From contig NW_001799399.1 of the NCBI RefSeq assembly GCF_000165425.1, positions 323,337 to 387,336 of the forward strand: a stretch of 64,000 nt of DNA, written 5' to 3'. Positions within the stretch are counted from its first letter, which is position 1, and each line of letters opens with the position of its first letter. The notes under the pieces were generated by a model. That model did no database searches, was not told the DNA's origin, and was given only the letters and a program-made list of their open reading frames with translations. Position numbers and translations under genes: made by a program. Source of the DNA: Paramecium tetraurelia. Taxonomy: Eukaryota; Ciliophora; Oligohymenophorea; Peniculida; Parameciidae. This document shows positions 50,981 through 62,987 of this stretch, piece by piece.

Positions 50981-52091
50981 AAAGTTAATATAATTATACT
51001 ATATTTCGAAAAGTACGATTTTTGTATTCAATCCATCCAATATTTTATGCAATATACTTCTTATTAATTATAATTATAATTAAGTTTATGTGTATTTACT
51101 TAACAAAAGAGGGAGTCTTCTTGATTCAACTTGAATGTACATTTTAATTCTGTTTCAAATTCCTTAAAGTTTTAATTTAATAATCAAATTATGCTTATTT
51201 AGAATTAGACAATCTTTTGATTTATAAAAAAATTCAAGTTTTAAAAATACAAAACAAAAATAAGTAAAATACAATATATGAAAAAAAAATAACATTAATT
51301 TTAATCACTTATCTAAATTTCTTTATAAGTATGGGTGAATGTAAATAAGAAGAATTTAGTTTAACCACATAAAAAATTTAATTTTTAGCCTTAATTTTAA
51401 GAATATATCAACTTGAATTACTTAAATATGAGTTTTAAGGATAATATTGTGTAAATTTGTCTAGCTTACTCTTTACTCAAAATTATAATGTTCCTTTGAT
51501 TTTACGAAGAAATTCTTTAAAATCAAGTGATTGTGGTTCGAATGAGCATGATTTCATATAAAATGAGATTTATTTAAAAAGAACTCATTTATTTAAATTT
51601 GTTAAGCCTGTAATTTACAATTAATATATTTAGATTATGTCATTATTTTCATCTAATTTTAATTATTCAATATTTTAATTAAAAATTTAGGTAAATAAAT
51701 AGATAATAATTATAGTATTTGAATTGGCAAATTCAAAAATAAATGATATAGATTTTATATATTATATATCGATAATGTAATCACGAATAATATAACACCA
51801 TATATTTGGCAAATTTTATGTAAATTAAGTAATTATAATATAAATATTTCTCATATTTTTATGTTTACATTAGCAAATCTTTATATCTAAATTTGATGTA
51901 AAGTTATGAAGAATTATTATCAAAATTGTAAATTTATGAGATTTACTTTTTTAAATTTGGTTTAGTTTCTTTCACTTTAGATGAGAAGCAATATGAAATT
52001 TGTGAAGCTATTTGTTGGTATCGAATTTACATAAAATATTGCTCTATCTTTACCAAAACATGGCTGGGGATAATTATAATATGAGGACAAA
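50981..52091. other. Longest gene-free region, AT-rich
   Basis: About 1.1 kb between the second tRNA-Phe and the TmcB-like gene. Apart from the tRNA-flank similarity at its left end, I see no sustained ciliate-code frame, RNA fold or repeat. A decayed gene or an unannotated non-coding RNA cannot be excluded by eye. Confidence 0.5.
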
Positions 52092-55000
52092 ATGCTTAAA
52101 GCAATTTCATAATTTACTAACTATACTCTATTTTTAGATTAAGCTGACAGTTAATATTCATTTGATGTTTTTATCATCTTCTTCTCCTTTTTATCATACA
52201 TTGCTTTGCTTTTTTCTGTAATGTGTCATTAGAAAGATGCTATCAGATATTGTATAAACTACACTTTAACCATTTTGAATAAAGTACTCAAGCTCCCACT
52301 TATAGCTATTTATATTGAATTTTTGTTTTACCACTCAGAAAATGTAGGGTATTTTGTGATAGGATGTTTTACATTTGCAATATTTTTGGTGTTGTTAGGT
52401 TTGATTACATATTTTTAGAGAGACATTTAATGCAATTTTAACAGATTGAATGTTCCAATTTATCATTTTTATTCTCCTGTTTTATTTATCATACATCTTC
52501 TGGATATATTTAGAGTTTTAGTATTTACAATATTAAAAACAAACACTGGATAAATCGTATTTTAACTGTTAACTATAATGAGAATGATATTGAAACAACA
52601 TCAAAATATATTTGAATAAAATGATTAAGATAAATCTAATTAAAGTCTAATATTATGCAATTTATTTATTTCTATATTTCTCCTTGTTGGAATAAGTACA
52701 TAAATAAATGAAACATCTATTTTTAATATATTGCTTTATTCATCCACTCTCATATACCATTTATTTACTTAAATTAACTTCGCTTAGATATTTTACTCCA
52801 GTAGTTTACAATACTTAATTCATCAAAAAATGGTCGAAAAAAAAATATTTGTTTGTGCATTAAGTTGCAATCTTGATAACAATTATATATAAAACCTATT
52901 TGAGATCTGCTTGCAAGATGAGATTAATAATTATACATCCAACCTTATCTCACCTAAATATTAATCTATATTTTAAAAGGAGGACAATATATTAATATTA
53001 TTTGACTTTTTAGTCAAACATTCATAAAGATATTACTTAGCATTAAATCTTCTTTATAAGTTTGAGAGCACCCAAACTAATTAATCCTATTTTTATAAGT
53101 AGATTAGTGCATTTTTGAAGTATAAAGTTTAAAAAGAAATGGTGCAATTCAATCAATTTACAAAAACAATTGAAAATTTAAATATGAATAAACTAATTGA
53201 AGCAGAATATGAAAAAAAGACTTTAGAGGTTTTTTAAAAATAAATAGAATTTCTTAAGTATCTAATATAGGGAGCTTAATCTTTTAATGAAATAGAGAAG
53301 CATATTATCGGCATATCTGAAACCATTTAGGGAATAAAATTATGGTTAAAGAAAAACAACATTTATAAAAACAGAGATAATTCTCTCTTTCTAAAGATTT
53401 CCATTAATTTCAATATTTAAATAATGTAAAATCTTATATAAGGGATTAAATTAAATAAAATTTTGAATTAATTATTGACAACAGACAGCAAAACTATTAG
53501 TTACACAGAAATTTCTAAAGAAGACTCTATTATAGTACCAGTAAGTATAATTAATAAAAGAGGCTCTATATTAAATTCTAACAGTCAAACAAACTAGTTT
53601 TTTGGTTTTTCCAGTAAGAATACTAAATTAGAAACTATTGAATAGCTTATGCCAAAAGCAATTAAGTCAATTCATAATGAATTTTTAGAAGGTTTTATTA
53701 ATAGAGTGCATATCTTGTCAAATAGCTAATAATCTTAATTATAAGTACTATAAAAACAAGAAAACGAATATATTTAATGTCTATAAATTCACTTTATATT
53801 AAGTAATGATTTCTCAGATTTTATTTTATTATCATTAATAAAAAAAGTTAATAAAAATAAAGTTTTTATTGTATTTGATAATTCTGGATAAATTACAGGT
53901 ATGAGTTAGCATTTAAAGAATTATTGGCCAGAAATCTTCTAATAAATGTAGTTCTATAATTTGATATAGTATTATTGTCCAAAATTATTTGAATTGCTTT
54001 CAAGTTAGAACTCTTCTCAGATATTTGATATAAATTTTATATAAAGATCTAAGATATAAAAAATAGATATGTCATTCAAAAGCTTTATAAGACAAGAAAC
54101 CAATTTGTTAAAATCCTCTTATTACGTGGACAATATTTATTCAGAGAGATCTGATTAAATGCAGTTACTGAATTCGAAATATTAGAATATAGAGTAGGAT
54201 ACATTAAACTTTAATATATTAGATGTTTTTTATCAAAACTATTTAAATTCAATAATGAATATTCATGCAGTATTTATTTGATCTTAATTTTTAGACAGAA
54301 AGTGATGTAATCTTTCCTGCAAAAGGATTGATAAAGAAAGTTCAATTAAAAGATGAAATAATCTAATATCAATTAGAACTACACTTTAATGAGATATCAT
54401 CAAAAAATGAAAAAGTTGAAACAATCAGTGATTCCAAGAGAAAGATGGAACCATAAAAAACTAAATCATTAATTGAAGGAAGTGAGTTTGGAACAGAATT
54501 AAAAGCTGCTTTCCTCCTTCATCAAGTATTGTTAAAATAAACTAGTAGTGTGCCGTTTATAAAAATATACTTTTACAAATTTATTGTAATTTTACTGATC
54601 ATTATATTTTTAATTTTGCAAATCTATTAAAGTCAAAATGATGGCTAGACTAAAATTAAATTAACACAATACATTTATGCTCCTTAATTAATGGCTAAGG
54701 TATACAATGATGCATTTTAATTGGGATTTCATAAATTAATTTTTTAAAATTTGGAGACTTCATAATTTTTATAAAATGCTTTTATTACCTAATTAGATTA
54801 TAAGTTATCTTAGATTAGAGAGGAATATGATTTTTTACACACTGAATTAATCAAGATCGATGCAATAAAACATGAAATTTCATATTCTTTAGATATATTA
54901 TAAAGCAGAATACAACTTACTAGTATTGCTACTTTTTCAGAAAAAATTAGAGAAAATATGATACCTTTAATTACATATTCAGCAGATCAAATTCAGTTTA

Positions 55001-56379
55001 TTAAGTCTATTCTCTTCTTTAGAATGAACATAGTATAGGCATACAATATCAGCATCGATATTTTAGACACATTTAGTATCTAATTGGCAACTTACTAAAC
55101 TAATATTATGGAATTTTGGAATAGCATACTTGCTGTCTAACTTATCTTATTTATTATCCCTTTCCTAATAAATATCAATAATTGGTTTAAATTTGAAAAA
55201 AGACAGAAATGTATTATATAAATAATAACTAAAATAAATGAAGACTAAGCTTATCAATTAATTGATTAGAAGCTGTGTTTTATAAAGTCAGCCATATAAG
55301 AAAAAGGAAACATGATCAATACTCTCAAATAAAGCCTATTATCATTAAAAACTTCTAATTTAAAGGACTTTATACCTCAATCTTAAAATTCAATCAAACA
55401 AAGATAAACATAAACACTGTATGAAAAGATCTCCAATAAATAAATAAGTATTATACCAAAATTGAGTGTGAGCATTATTAGCTACCTATTAATAGCATTC
55501 TTAGTGGGCTTTGGATATTTGCAAACCAAATTAAGTGACTAAACATACTAACCTATAGAATAGTTAATTAAAACGTATGTTAAATTTCAAGCCCAATTAA
55601 GTTATTTAATTTCTTTTGCATCTATAATGAAAGGATAACAAGAATTGTTAAATATTATTCAAGACATACATGATGCTGAATTAGGAAATATAAATACATT
55701 ATTTTAAGATGATTAAGTTCCTTAGAGTTTTCACAATTTATCTTAAACATATTCGAAAAAAGTTATAACCTTATTTTCTACCATCATTTTGACAAATCAA
55801 ATAGATTAAAAAGATAAAGAAATTCTTTATGATCTTTACTAGGGCGATTTTTGTAATTATTTGCAAGAATCAATAAAGTTTTGTAATACAAATCTAACTT
55901 AATCAAAATTTGAAAAGGAATATGGGCAATTTTATGGATATGAAAATAATTCTGATGTTTTGAGAACAGGTATCATTGGTTTTATTAGCAAATTGGATTC
56001 ATTATTGAAAAATAATTTTGATTTGGAAATCTCAAAATCTATTTACGATTAAAATCCATCTGGCCCTTTTTACTACTTTAAAGACTATAATAATCTCATA
56101 GTGTAATTTCCACTTAATATTTCTGAAGGTTTCAATCAATTTTATGAAGAAGTAAACTACATATCATCAAATCTAATAACAAAGACTATGGATAGTTTAT
56201 TCATTTTTTACATTTGTTTTGGTATATTCATCTTGGTTATTTACTTGATAATATCTAGTATTCAAATTAGATACTCATAAAGAAGATATAAAAGATGTAT
56301 TCTAGGCCTAGTCATGTTATCAGAGGATCTTTTGAATGACAAAACTAGTTTGTATTTGTTAAAGAAATTGATGAATTGA
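52092..56379 (+). CDS. Giant TmcB-like multi-TM membrane protein, copy 2
   Basis: About 1,400 residues. N-terminal membrane segments: FDVFIIFFSFLSYIALLFSV, YFVIGCFTFAIFLVLLGLIT, FYSPVLFIIHLLDIFRVLVF. A PAS-like core (GSILNSNSQTNQFFGFSSKN and VFIVFDNSGQITGMSQHLKN) is characteristic of ciliate TmcB-like proteins. A C-terminal pair of TM blocks (FYKFIVILLIIIFLILQIYY-type and LSVSIISYLLIAFLVGFGYL) encloses an extracytoplasmic helical domain, with a final TM (FIFYICFGIFILVIYLIISS). The tail KRCILGLVMLSEDLLNDKTS aligns loosely with copy 1. I chose ATG 52092-52094 because the upstream ATG at 52060 is in a different, closed frame. Stop TGA 56377-56379. Some exon junctions are approximate. Confidence 0.65.
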
Positions 56380-56540
56380 ATCTATTTATGTGAAAAAATA
56401 AATAAATTTTAATATTATTATAAAATTTGAAGTATTACAATCTTTATAAGAAGGTATAATTAGATAATGAGTAAAATTTTATAAAGCAATAAAACGAGAT
56501 TGGATTATAAAATATAATGATGAAAAAATTGTTTTTATTT

Positions 56541-58206
56541 TCATTTTTCATCCTCTTCTTCTATAGGATCCCCTTTTTAAAATCGTTTTTTTACATTATC
56601 CATTGATGGACTTTAAGTGGGATCAATATGATCAAATTCAGTAGTATTAAATTTTTAGATAATTTTCTATTGGTTTTATTAAATTGGTCTATATGTATTT
56701 TCTTATGTAACAAAGGATCCTTTATTTTCAATTCTATCTTAGGGACTTCCCTTTTGGTTTTCATTTTAAAATTCAGTAGTGAAAGCTTTTCCACAAGTTG
56801 AAAACATTTGCTTCTTTTGAAAGGTTGTTAATTTAGCAGGCCCTTGGATGCCACTCTCTTGATAACAAGGAATAAAGAATGGATCCTATAAACATTGAGA
56901 TGAGGTTATTCTTTGAGTTGGCTCCTTTTCAAGCATTTTCTGGATTAGATTCTAAAATTGTATTTATAAAATACATTGAGTTATGGATCAATTTTTTTCA
57001 TTTGCAAGGGAGTTAAATCAATTTTACACTACTTATTTAACTTCAATACTAAATTAAATCCAACTCCTGGGAAGAGGTCCTTTCCAGTTATTCTGAAATA
57101 AAGATTAAACTTACAATTTAAAAAATATCACTCCAGCACTAAATATATCACAAACTTTATCATATTTTAAAGTTTTGTCAACAAGATTAGCTATCTCAGG
57201 TGCAACGTATCCAGGAGTACCACATTTAGGAAATAAATATCTTCTTATTTAATTATTATTTTTACTTATTTGCATTGCAGTATGTAGCTAAACCAAAATC
57301 AACAATTTTAAGAGAATTCAAGTCATCTTTTCTCAATAACATTATGTTTTCTGGTTTCAAATCTCTATGCATAATTTATTTTTCATGCATGTATTCTATT
57401 CCAGTCAGGATTTACTATACAATCTAATGGATTTATTACCCACATAATGTTCCTTACTGTATCTTCTGGGAACCCATTTTTATGATTGTTTAATTCTTCA
57501 TGCAAGCTTTTCCCTTCCAATAAATCCATAACCATATAGAATGTGTTATCTCCTTCATAAACTGCATGCAATTTTATAAAGGAAGGATGATCTAGTTCAT
57601 TGTTAATGGCTATCTCTTAAAACATTGATTCCTATTTTATGTTTAAACTAATACTAGTCCATTTTCAGTTTCGTTTATGTAGGATTTGTCAACGCATTTT
57701 GCTGCATAATAATTTTCTGTGTTCTTGTGTCTCACCAATAAGACTCTGGAAGATGCTCCCTTGCCTAAAGTTTGGAGGGGAGTGTAAAAATCTTGAATTC
57801 TTTAAAAGATGATCTTATTTCTCAAGTGCTCTTTTAAAACGGCTAGAGTTTTATCATCGCTGCAAAATGTTGTTATTTTGGCAACTTGGTTTTCATTTAT
57901 TTTTTTAACCTAATGAATGTTAGAATAAATTTGAGCACTTATTGAAATTTGAATGAGACTATTTTGTAATGCTTCTTCCCATCTAAATTGTCCTCCTCCA
58001 CTTCCCACTTTATGTGCGTTTAGAGTTAAATTGGCAAAGAATACTTGAAATTTGGATGATTATCCTAAAATATCAATGTCTTCAACGAACGATACCTTAC
58101 ATAAATCCAACCTATCTTGTCTTAATATTCCCAAGTATTTCTTATTTCCATTCTTCCCTTTACGAAAACATTCGAATTGATATACAACTGGTACTTCAAT
58201 TTACAT
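56541..58206 (-). CDS. PH-domain Ser/Thr protein kinase (CAMK-like)
   Basis: About 525 residues. The N-terminal ~110 residues look like a PH domain: [20 protein letters not shown] and [20 protein letters not shown] through [20 protein letters not shown]. The kinase domain has [55 protein letters not shown] and [20 protein letters not shown]; the HRDLKPEN and GTPGYVAPE motifs suggest the CAMK group. Introns: GTATTAGTTTAAAC...AAATAG, GTAATAAATCCATT...GTATAG and GTAAAAATAATAAT...AATAAG, each restoring a kinase motif. The C-terminal ~110 residues are Gln/Lys/Pro-rich and end [15 protein letters not shown]-kinase fusions of this type are common in ciliates and may link phosphoinositides to signalling. 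Start ATG 58204-58206, stop TGA 56541-56543. Confidence 0.82.
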
Positions 58207-58292
58207 TGACAGACAATATTTTTGAGGTATTAAAGTTAAAAAAAATTTAAAATAAATGATATTATGTGAAAGTAGGAGAAGATAAAGAAGGA

Positions 58293-59026
58293 ATGGAGTT
58301 CATGCTGAATCTGAGCAAGAATACATATAAGTTTAATATAAGTTATGATTATCCGATAGAAATTGGCCAAAGAAGACCAAAGTCGATAAATGTCTTTGGA
58401 ACACTAGTAGCCTTTCCCATAACTTGAAGGATTCATTATAAACTAAGATTTTTCATTTGATCCATTTCATTCCGAGCCCATCATTCTTCTTGAAAAGATC
58501 ACTATATATAAATCTCACTTTCTATTGTTGATTTGTGAAGATTTTTCTATGAATATAAAAAAGTTGTAGTCTATTTTAGATTCCTGTAAGTTTAATATGA
58601 TTAAATTTAGCAGAAATGTCAGATAATCTCACTGAGAGCACTACCGAAGAGTAAACATACTCAGGCTAATTAGTTTTTAAATAAGATTGCTATGTTCACA
58701 CTCTTACTTTTGGAAATATAATTCATAAATTCCACATATGGATACTCAACCACTTAAACCCTTTAGAAATTTTTAAAGGTGTTTATTATGTTTAATTTAG
58801 AATTGTATTATCCTTTATTCAATGCGTTCGTCATTGTTACTAATGAAGGACACAGCAGCAAATAAAATTTATTTTAGGCAGAATTTACAAGAATGCGCTA
58901 ATTTAATTAAGCAGTTAAATGTCATACTATTTCAGATTCCGATGATGTAATTATTTATTTTATTAAAGTTATTATTGGAAAAATAAAATAGTTTATTAAG
59001 CATATTAAAATCTTTAATTGAATGAT
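58293..59026 (+). CDS. Unknown protein, conserved-looking multi-exon gene
   Basis: About 205 residues, not recognised. Four to five tiny introns are needed, and splicing joins: MEFMLNLSKNTYK to NWPKKTKVDKCLWNTRFIIN; DPFHSEPIILLEKITIYKSH; SSEMSDNLTESTTEEQTYSG; FHIWILNHLNPLEIFKELYY; and LFNAFVIVTNEGHSSKQNLF. The last intron (GTAATTATTTA...TTAAAG) gives the ending LLSILKSLIE. Introns: GTTTAATATAAG...GATAG, GTAGCCTTTCCC...TTGAAG, GTAAGTTTAATATG...TTTAG and GTGTTTATTATG...TTTAG. No signal peptide or TM. The gene diverges from the PH kinase: the ATGs are about 90 bases apart. The sense content and consistent splicing argue for a real gene; function unknown. Confidence 0.5.
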
Positions 59027-59589
59027 CAGATAATTTATTTTACTTATACGTGCTAATTAATAAATTTAATAAAAATCTATATACTATTGTTTCACATTTA
59101 TCCGAACTTCTTTATAATTGTATTTTCATAATAACAGATCATTAAATCAGTGCAAATTAAAATTAACATCATAATTCTTATTTGATCATATATGAATAGC
59201 TTGTAGTCTATATTTAGAGTGGGGAATTACTATAGAGAATTTAAATTAAATACAAAACTGAGTTAAAATTTTAGTCAAATAATTTAACTAGAATTTTAAT
59301 TTTAATTTATAATGAAAGCAAACAATATTTCGAAGAGTATTCAATAAATAGATATTTCAAGATTGACATAATTCTATTATAAATTGAAGTAACTTTTACA
59401 TCAATAATAATCAATATACATGGAAATGTTTTATTAATAATTTGCTGAAAAAAATTTTCAATTTAATTGGGCTTTGAATAATCTAGTCATTGATATAAAT
59501 GATTAGATCAAATTTAACTTTAAGAACTTATAAATAAATCTGTTAAAATTCTTAAAACATAAAATCTATAATTGCTAACAATTAAATGT
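59027..59589. other. AT-rich intergenic region
   Basis: About 560 bases between two convergent gene ends. I see no sustained frame, RNA fold or notable repeat. Confidence 0.55.
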
Positions 59590-61366
59590 TCAATGTTCAG
59601 CAGATTGTTGTTCTTATTCTTAAAATGCCCCATATTTTTTCATTTCTTCAGCTTGTTACTTTAATTCTTATATTCTCTTAGCTAGTGCTCTACCTTTTCT
59701 ACACAAAATGAAGACGATGATTACGAGAATTACCTAAAATATTAATGATATTAATTACTGCAACTGAAACACAAACCCCAATAATCAGGTAATTTGAATC
59801 CGATTCCAAAAGAGGTCCTGAAGCTTAGATTGATAATTATTATGTGATTTGACATTATTCAAATAAATCTGTAATCTGATGTCCTTCACATCTTGAAGTA
59901 TTGGCTTTGAGGGTGTAATTTTACTCTCTTCCATATTAGAATTTACAAATAATAACTGGGTTGTAATCATTAAATTTCCAAATATGCAAAGATCCTTTAG
60001 AGAGACCTATATAATAGGATGTTTCCATAAATTAGGTCCTAATGGATTCATTCATATCAAAATATTGGAATCTAATTAATTCATCTTCAAAGAATGTTTT
60101 TACTAAATCTGTGTTATTCCTCATGAAACCATTGAAAATGGAATGTCTAAGTACCAAATGGACATCTTCGCCAATAATGATTGCATAGTCTTCATCAATT
60201 TAAATATCTCTAAAAGAGAAATCATCAACATATATTCTATTTATATAGTATTCCTTTGAGTCAGGTAGGAGGAATATCTCCATCATGTACTCTATATTAT
60301 TTGGAGTTTCAGCCACAACCAAGTAAGTGTTCTAATAATGATCAAAGGCAACACATCTTGATTAGGATATTGTGAGATCTAAGGATAGTTGTCCATTTTG
60401 TATTTTAAAGATGTACAATCCTGTATGCTCATCTAAGATGCTTATCCTTTCTTAAGATAGTTTTACAGATATAATGTTGACTGCTGTTTAATTTAATTGT
60501 TCTGCTGAGATTGTGAGTAAATAGATTAGCTGCTTATTGATATATTAATAGAGATCGACTCCAGCAATGCCATTTGCAATAGCAAGATATTCTTCGAAAA
60601 GACTTACTTTATTGAGATCTTATCTTTTGTTTATCACTGGTTCTAGATTTAAATTGGGCTTCTCTATTTCAGAATTAGTATTCAACCAAAATCCTCCATA
60701 GTTCGATAGAATCAGACAGCGATCTTGATCACTCTGGAAGTGTGCAAAATAGGCATTTGTGTAGTTGACTTGCTCAGAAATCAAGGTTTAAAGATTGTAA
60801 GAAATATTTTTAATTTGTATATTCCATTGTGGGGATTGGGATTAATTAAACAGCAGTATGGCCTGCTTTAATTCTAGTTCATCTGTCAATAAAAATATTC
60901 TTAATAAAAGAATACTGCATACTTCTATTGTTATCCCAAAATCAAGAGGTCTGTATAGTAAATATCTTCAGTATTATCCAATAAATTAACACTAAATATT
61001 TCAGTCAACTTAGGATGTTTAGGCAAACCTATGCAATCTAAGAATAGAATATAGATTTTACCATTGTCTAATTATTAATCATCCAGGTATTGATTGTCCA
61101 AACTAAGGAAGGGTGTTTCAATGTAAGCACCTAATGAATTTGAATCATTTCTATAAACAATAATGTCATATATTGCAGGATTGCTATGAAATTCAATTTC
61201 TAATTAACCTTAGTAATTTCACATGAGCCTCTTAAGTAGAAAATTAGAATTCCAGAGATTCCTCATTTACCGTAAATGTTTAATTTGGATGACTGCGGAT
61301 TCTATTAGTTTAGATTGAATTCTAAAAGAATAGTGCTGTTATTAAGCCTATTTATATTGAAAACAT
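59590..61366 (-). CDS. Type I membrane protein with unknown ectodomain
   Basis: About 560 residues. The N-terminus MFSIQIGLITALFFQNSIQT is a plausible signal peptide. The ectodomain is beta-rich and repetitive in texture: LFLDCIGLPKHPKLTEIF, RCLILSNYGGFWLNTNSEIE, RISILDEHTGLYIFKIQNGQ, EDYAIIIGEDVHLVLRHSIF and YYIGLSKGSLHIWKF. This may be a beta-propeller-like fold. One C-terminal TM (YLIIGVCVSVAVILVIIVFI, formed after removing GTAATTAATATC...TTTAG) precedes a short coiled tail ending FQEQEQQSAEH. A 23-nt intron GTATGCAGTATTC...ATTAAG is needed upstream of IFLLTDELEL. The junction near 61,230 that links the signal exon to the ectodomain is unsolved. Stop TGA 59590-59592. Confidence 0.6.
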
Positions 61367-61405
61367 TAAATATCAATAATTAACAAAATTAAACATTCAA
61401 ATAAA

Positions 61406-61624
61406 TCATACTTCTTTAGTCTTCTATTCCTATTAGGCCAACTTTGCATTCAGAAGAGTGCAATATCTAAATTGATCCATCAATTCTATACACTGTTTCA
61501 AAGCATTATTATGTTTATTTTTTTATATACAAATATTATAGGCATCTAAATGCGTTTAACATTTATGGCCAACAGCATCATGAGCGATTTTCTCAAAAGG
61601 TGTAAGAAGTAATTATTTATCCAT
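61406..61624 (-). CDS. Twin CX9C (CHCH) mitochondrial intermembrane-space protein
   Basis: A 72-residue intronless protein. It contains two CX9C motifs in a helical hairpin: C-QTHLDAYNI-C and, 14 residues later, C-IELMDQFRY-C. This spacing is the hallmark of CHCH proteins imported by the Mia40/Erv1 disulfide relay. Family members such as Cmc1, Cmc2, Cox19 and Cox23 work in cytochrome oxidase assembly; which one this is cannot be told by eye. No presequence is visible, as expected for Mia40 substrates. It lies 39 bases from the type I membrane protein start and 101 bases from the mTERF-like stop, all on the same strand. Start ATG 61622-61624, stop TGA 61406-61408. Confidence 0.85.
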
Positions 61625-61725
61625 AAATAAAATTAATAATAATTAAAATAGACGAAAGACAACACTTTATAAATGATTGAATCCTCCATAGAATTGTCAA
61701 ATAAATAACAATTAGATATGATACC

Positions 61726-62960
61726 TCAATGTAATAATTATATTCTGTCATGACAATATCTATGGTATTTTCTTATCATGAAGTCTGCATCAACTTTCTT
61801 TTTAGTTGGTGCTTCATTCAATAATTCTTGGTATTTCTATTCGCAATCATACTTCTTAATGAAATCTTCTTGACTCATTTTTAGATTATCCATTACATTC
61901 TCTAGATTATTCAAAATCACCAATCCTATTAGGAATGGAATGTTTACCTGGGACGTAACACTGTCCAATAATCAAACTCTAAAATGTGAGGAAAATATGG
62001 AGCATCCTTGATTTTAACATTCATATGCTTTTCAAAAAACTTCAATTTCAATTTCAATGTTTAAACACTCTTTAAGAATAAATTTGGACACATCTACAAG
62101 AGCTGTCCTACCTAGTTAATTGATAACCCAATTTCTTTGAATAAATTGATCTTCGGACTCAACATATAAGCTGGTGTTAAGAGTAATAATTTATGATTAT
62201 TAATTAGCAATTGATGTTAGACTTCTTTATTTGGAATTAGAACATCATAATGATTTAATAATCTATCTAGATCATGATTTTTAAGGGCTAGAAACTCTGA
62301 AGTTTTTTGAATCTAATAAATCATACTGATATAATAATTACCAATTCCTAGATTTCCTTAGTTTTATATTCCCTGTTATACATAACTCTAAAATTAGGTG
62401 GTATTCTTTCAAGATTGAATGAAAATAGGAATGGAGTGTTGACCAATACTTATCCAAATTGTTTGTCACTCACATGAGCATAGGTATTGAAGACATTCCT
62501 GAAATTTTCATAATTAACTTCAAAGTTTCTCATTAATAGAGGGTATGCTGTCAACATGGATAAAATGTCTTCTTTGCTCATTTGTAGTTGCTTTTCAAAA
62601 AGGTCTAAGTAATTATTCATTTTATCAATAGGATGACTCAATATTTATGGATCTTTAAAGAGGATGGTTCGCATTTATCTTAATTAATGTGAGGAAGAAT
62701 TACTTCGCTTCTGCATTCAATCTAGATTTGAATAGTTCGCTCAATTATTCAATGTCATTAGCAGTATTGCCCTTGACAAGAGAAAGACCTCTGTTCTTGA
62801 AAATTCTGAAGATCATTTATTCATTAAATCCCATGGATTCATAGATACTTAGGGCAGGCTTAACTTGAGTTTCATAATTGTAAATGGTAGCAAATTTGGT
62901 ATTTTACAGTTTCTCTGCAAATTTTGAATAGGTACTGAATCTGAACAAGATGGCCCTCAT
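61726..62960 (-). CDS. mTERF-like mitochondrial protein
   Basis: About 385 residues. MRAILFRFSTYSKFAEKLQN is a likely mitochondrial presequence. Helical repeats with the mTERF texture follow: ALSIYESMGFNEQMIFRIFK, MRTILFKDPQILSHPIDKMN, KEDILSMLTAYPLLMRNFEV and QLLQMCPNLFLKSVQTLKLK, each with the repeated Pro-Leu-Leu/Pro-x-Leu pattern, ending near FDYWTVLRP. mTERF proteins bind mitochondrial DNA or RNA to regulate transcription or ribosome assembly. Introns: GTAATTCTTCCTC...ATTAAG joins NAEAK to QMRTILF; GTAATTATTATATC...TATTAG is another. The junction near the VLRP motif (about 61,940-61,960) is ambiguous. Start ATG 62958-62960, stop TGA 61726-61728. Family call moderately confident. Confidence 0.65.
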
Positions 62961-62987
62961 TTAATAAATTAATATTTATTTATATTT

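Noticed and set aside
52060-52091. Upstream ATG at 52060 as start of the second TmcB-like gene
   Set aside because: Its frame hits TGA within about 70 codons and there is no GT for an intron before the frame change. The ATG at 52092 is in frame with the membrane segments.
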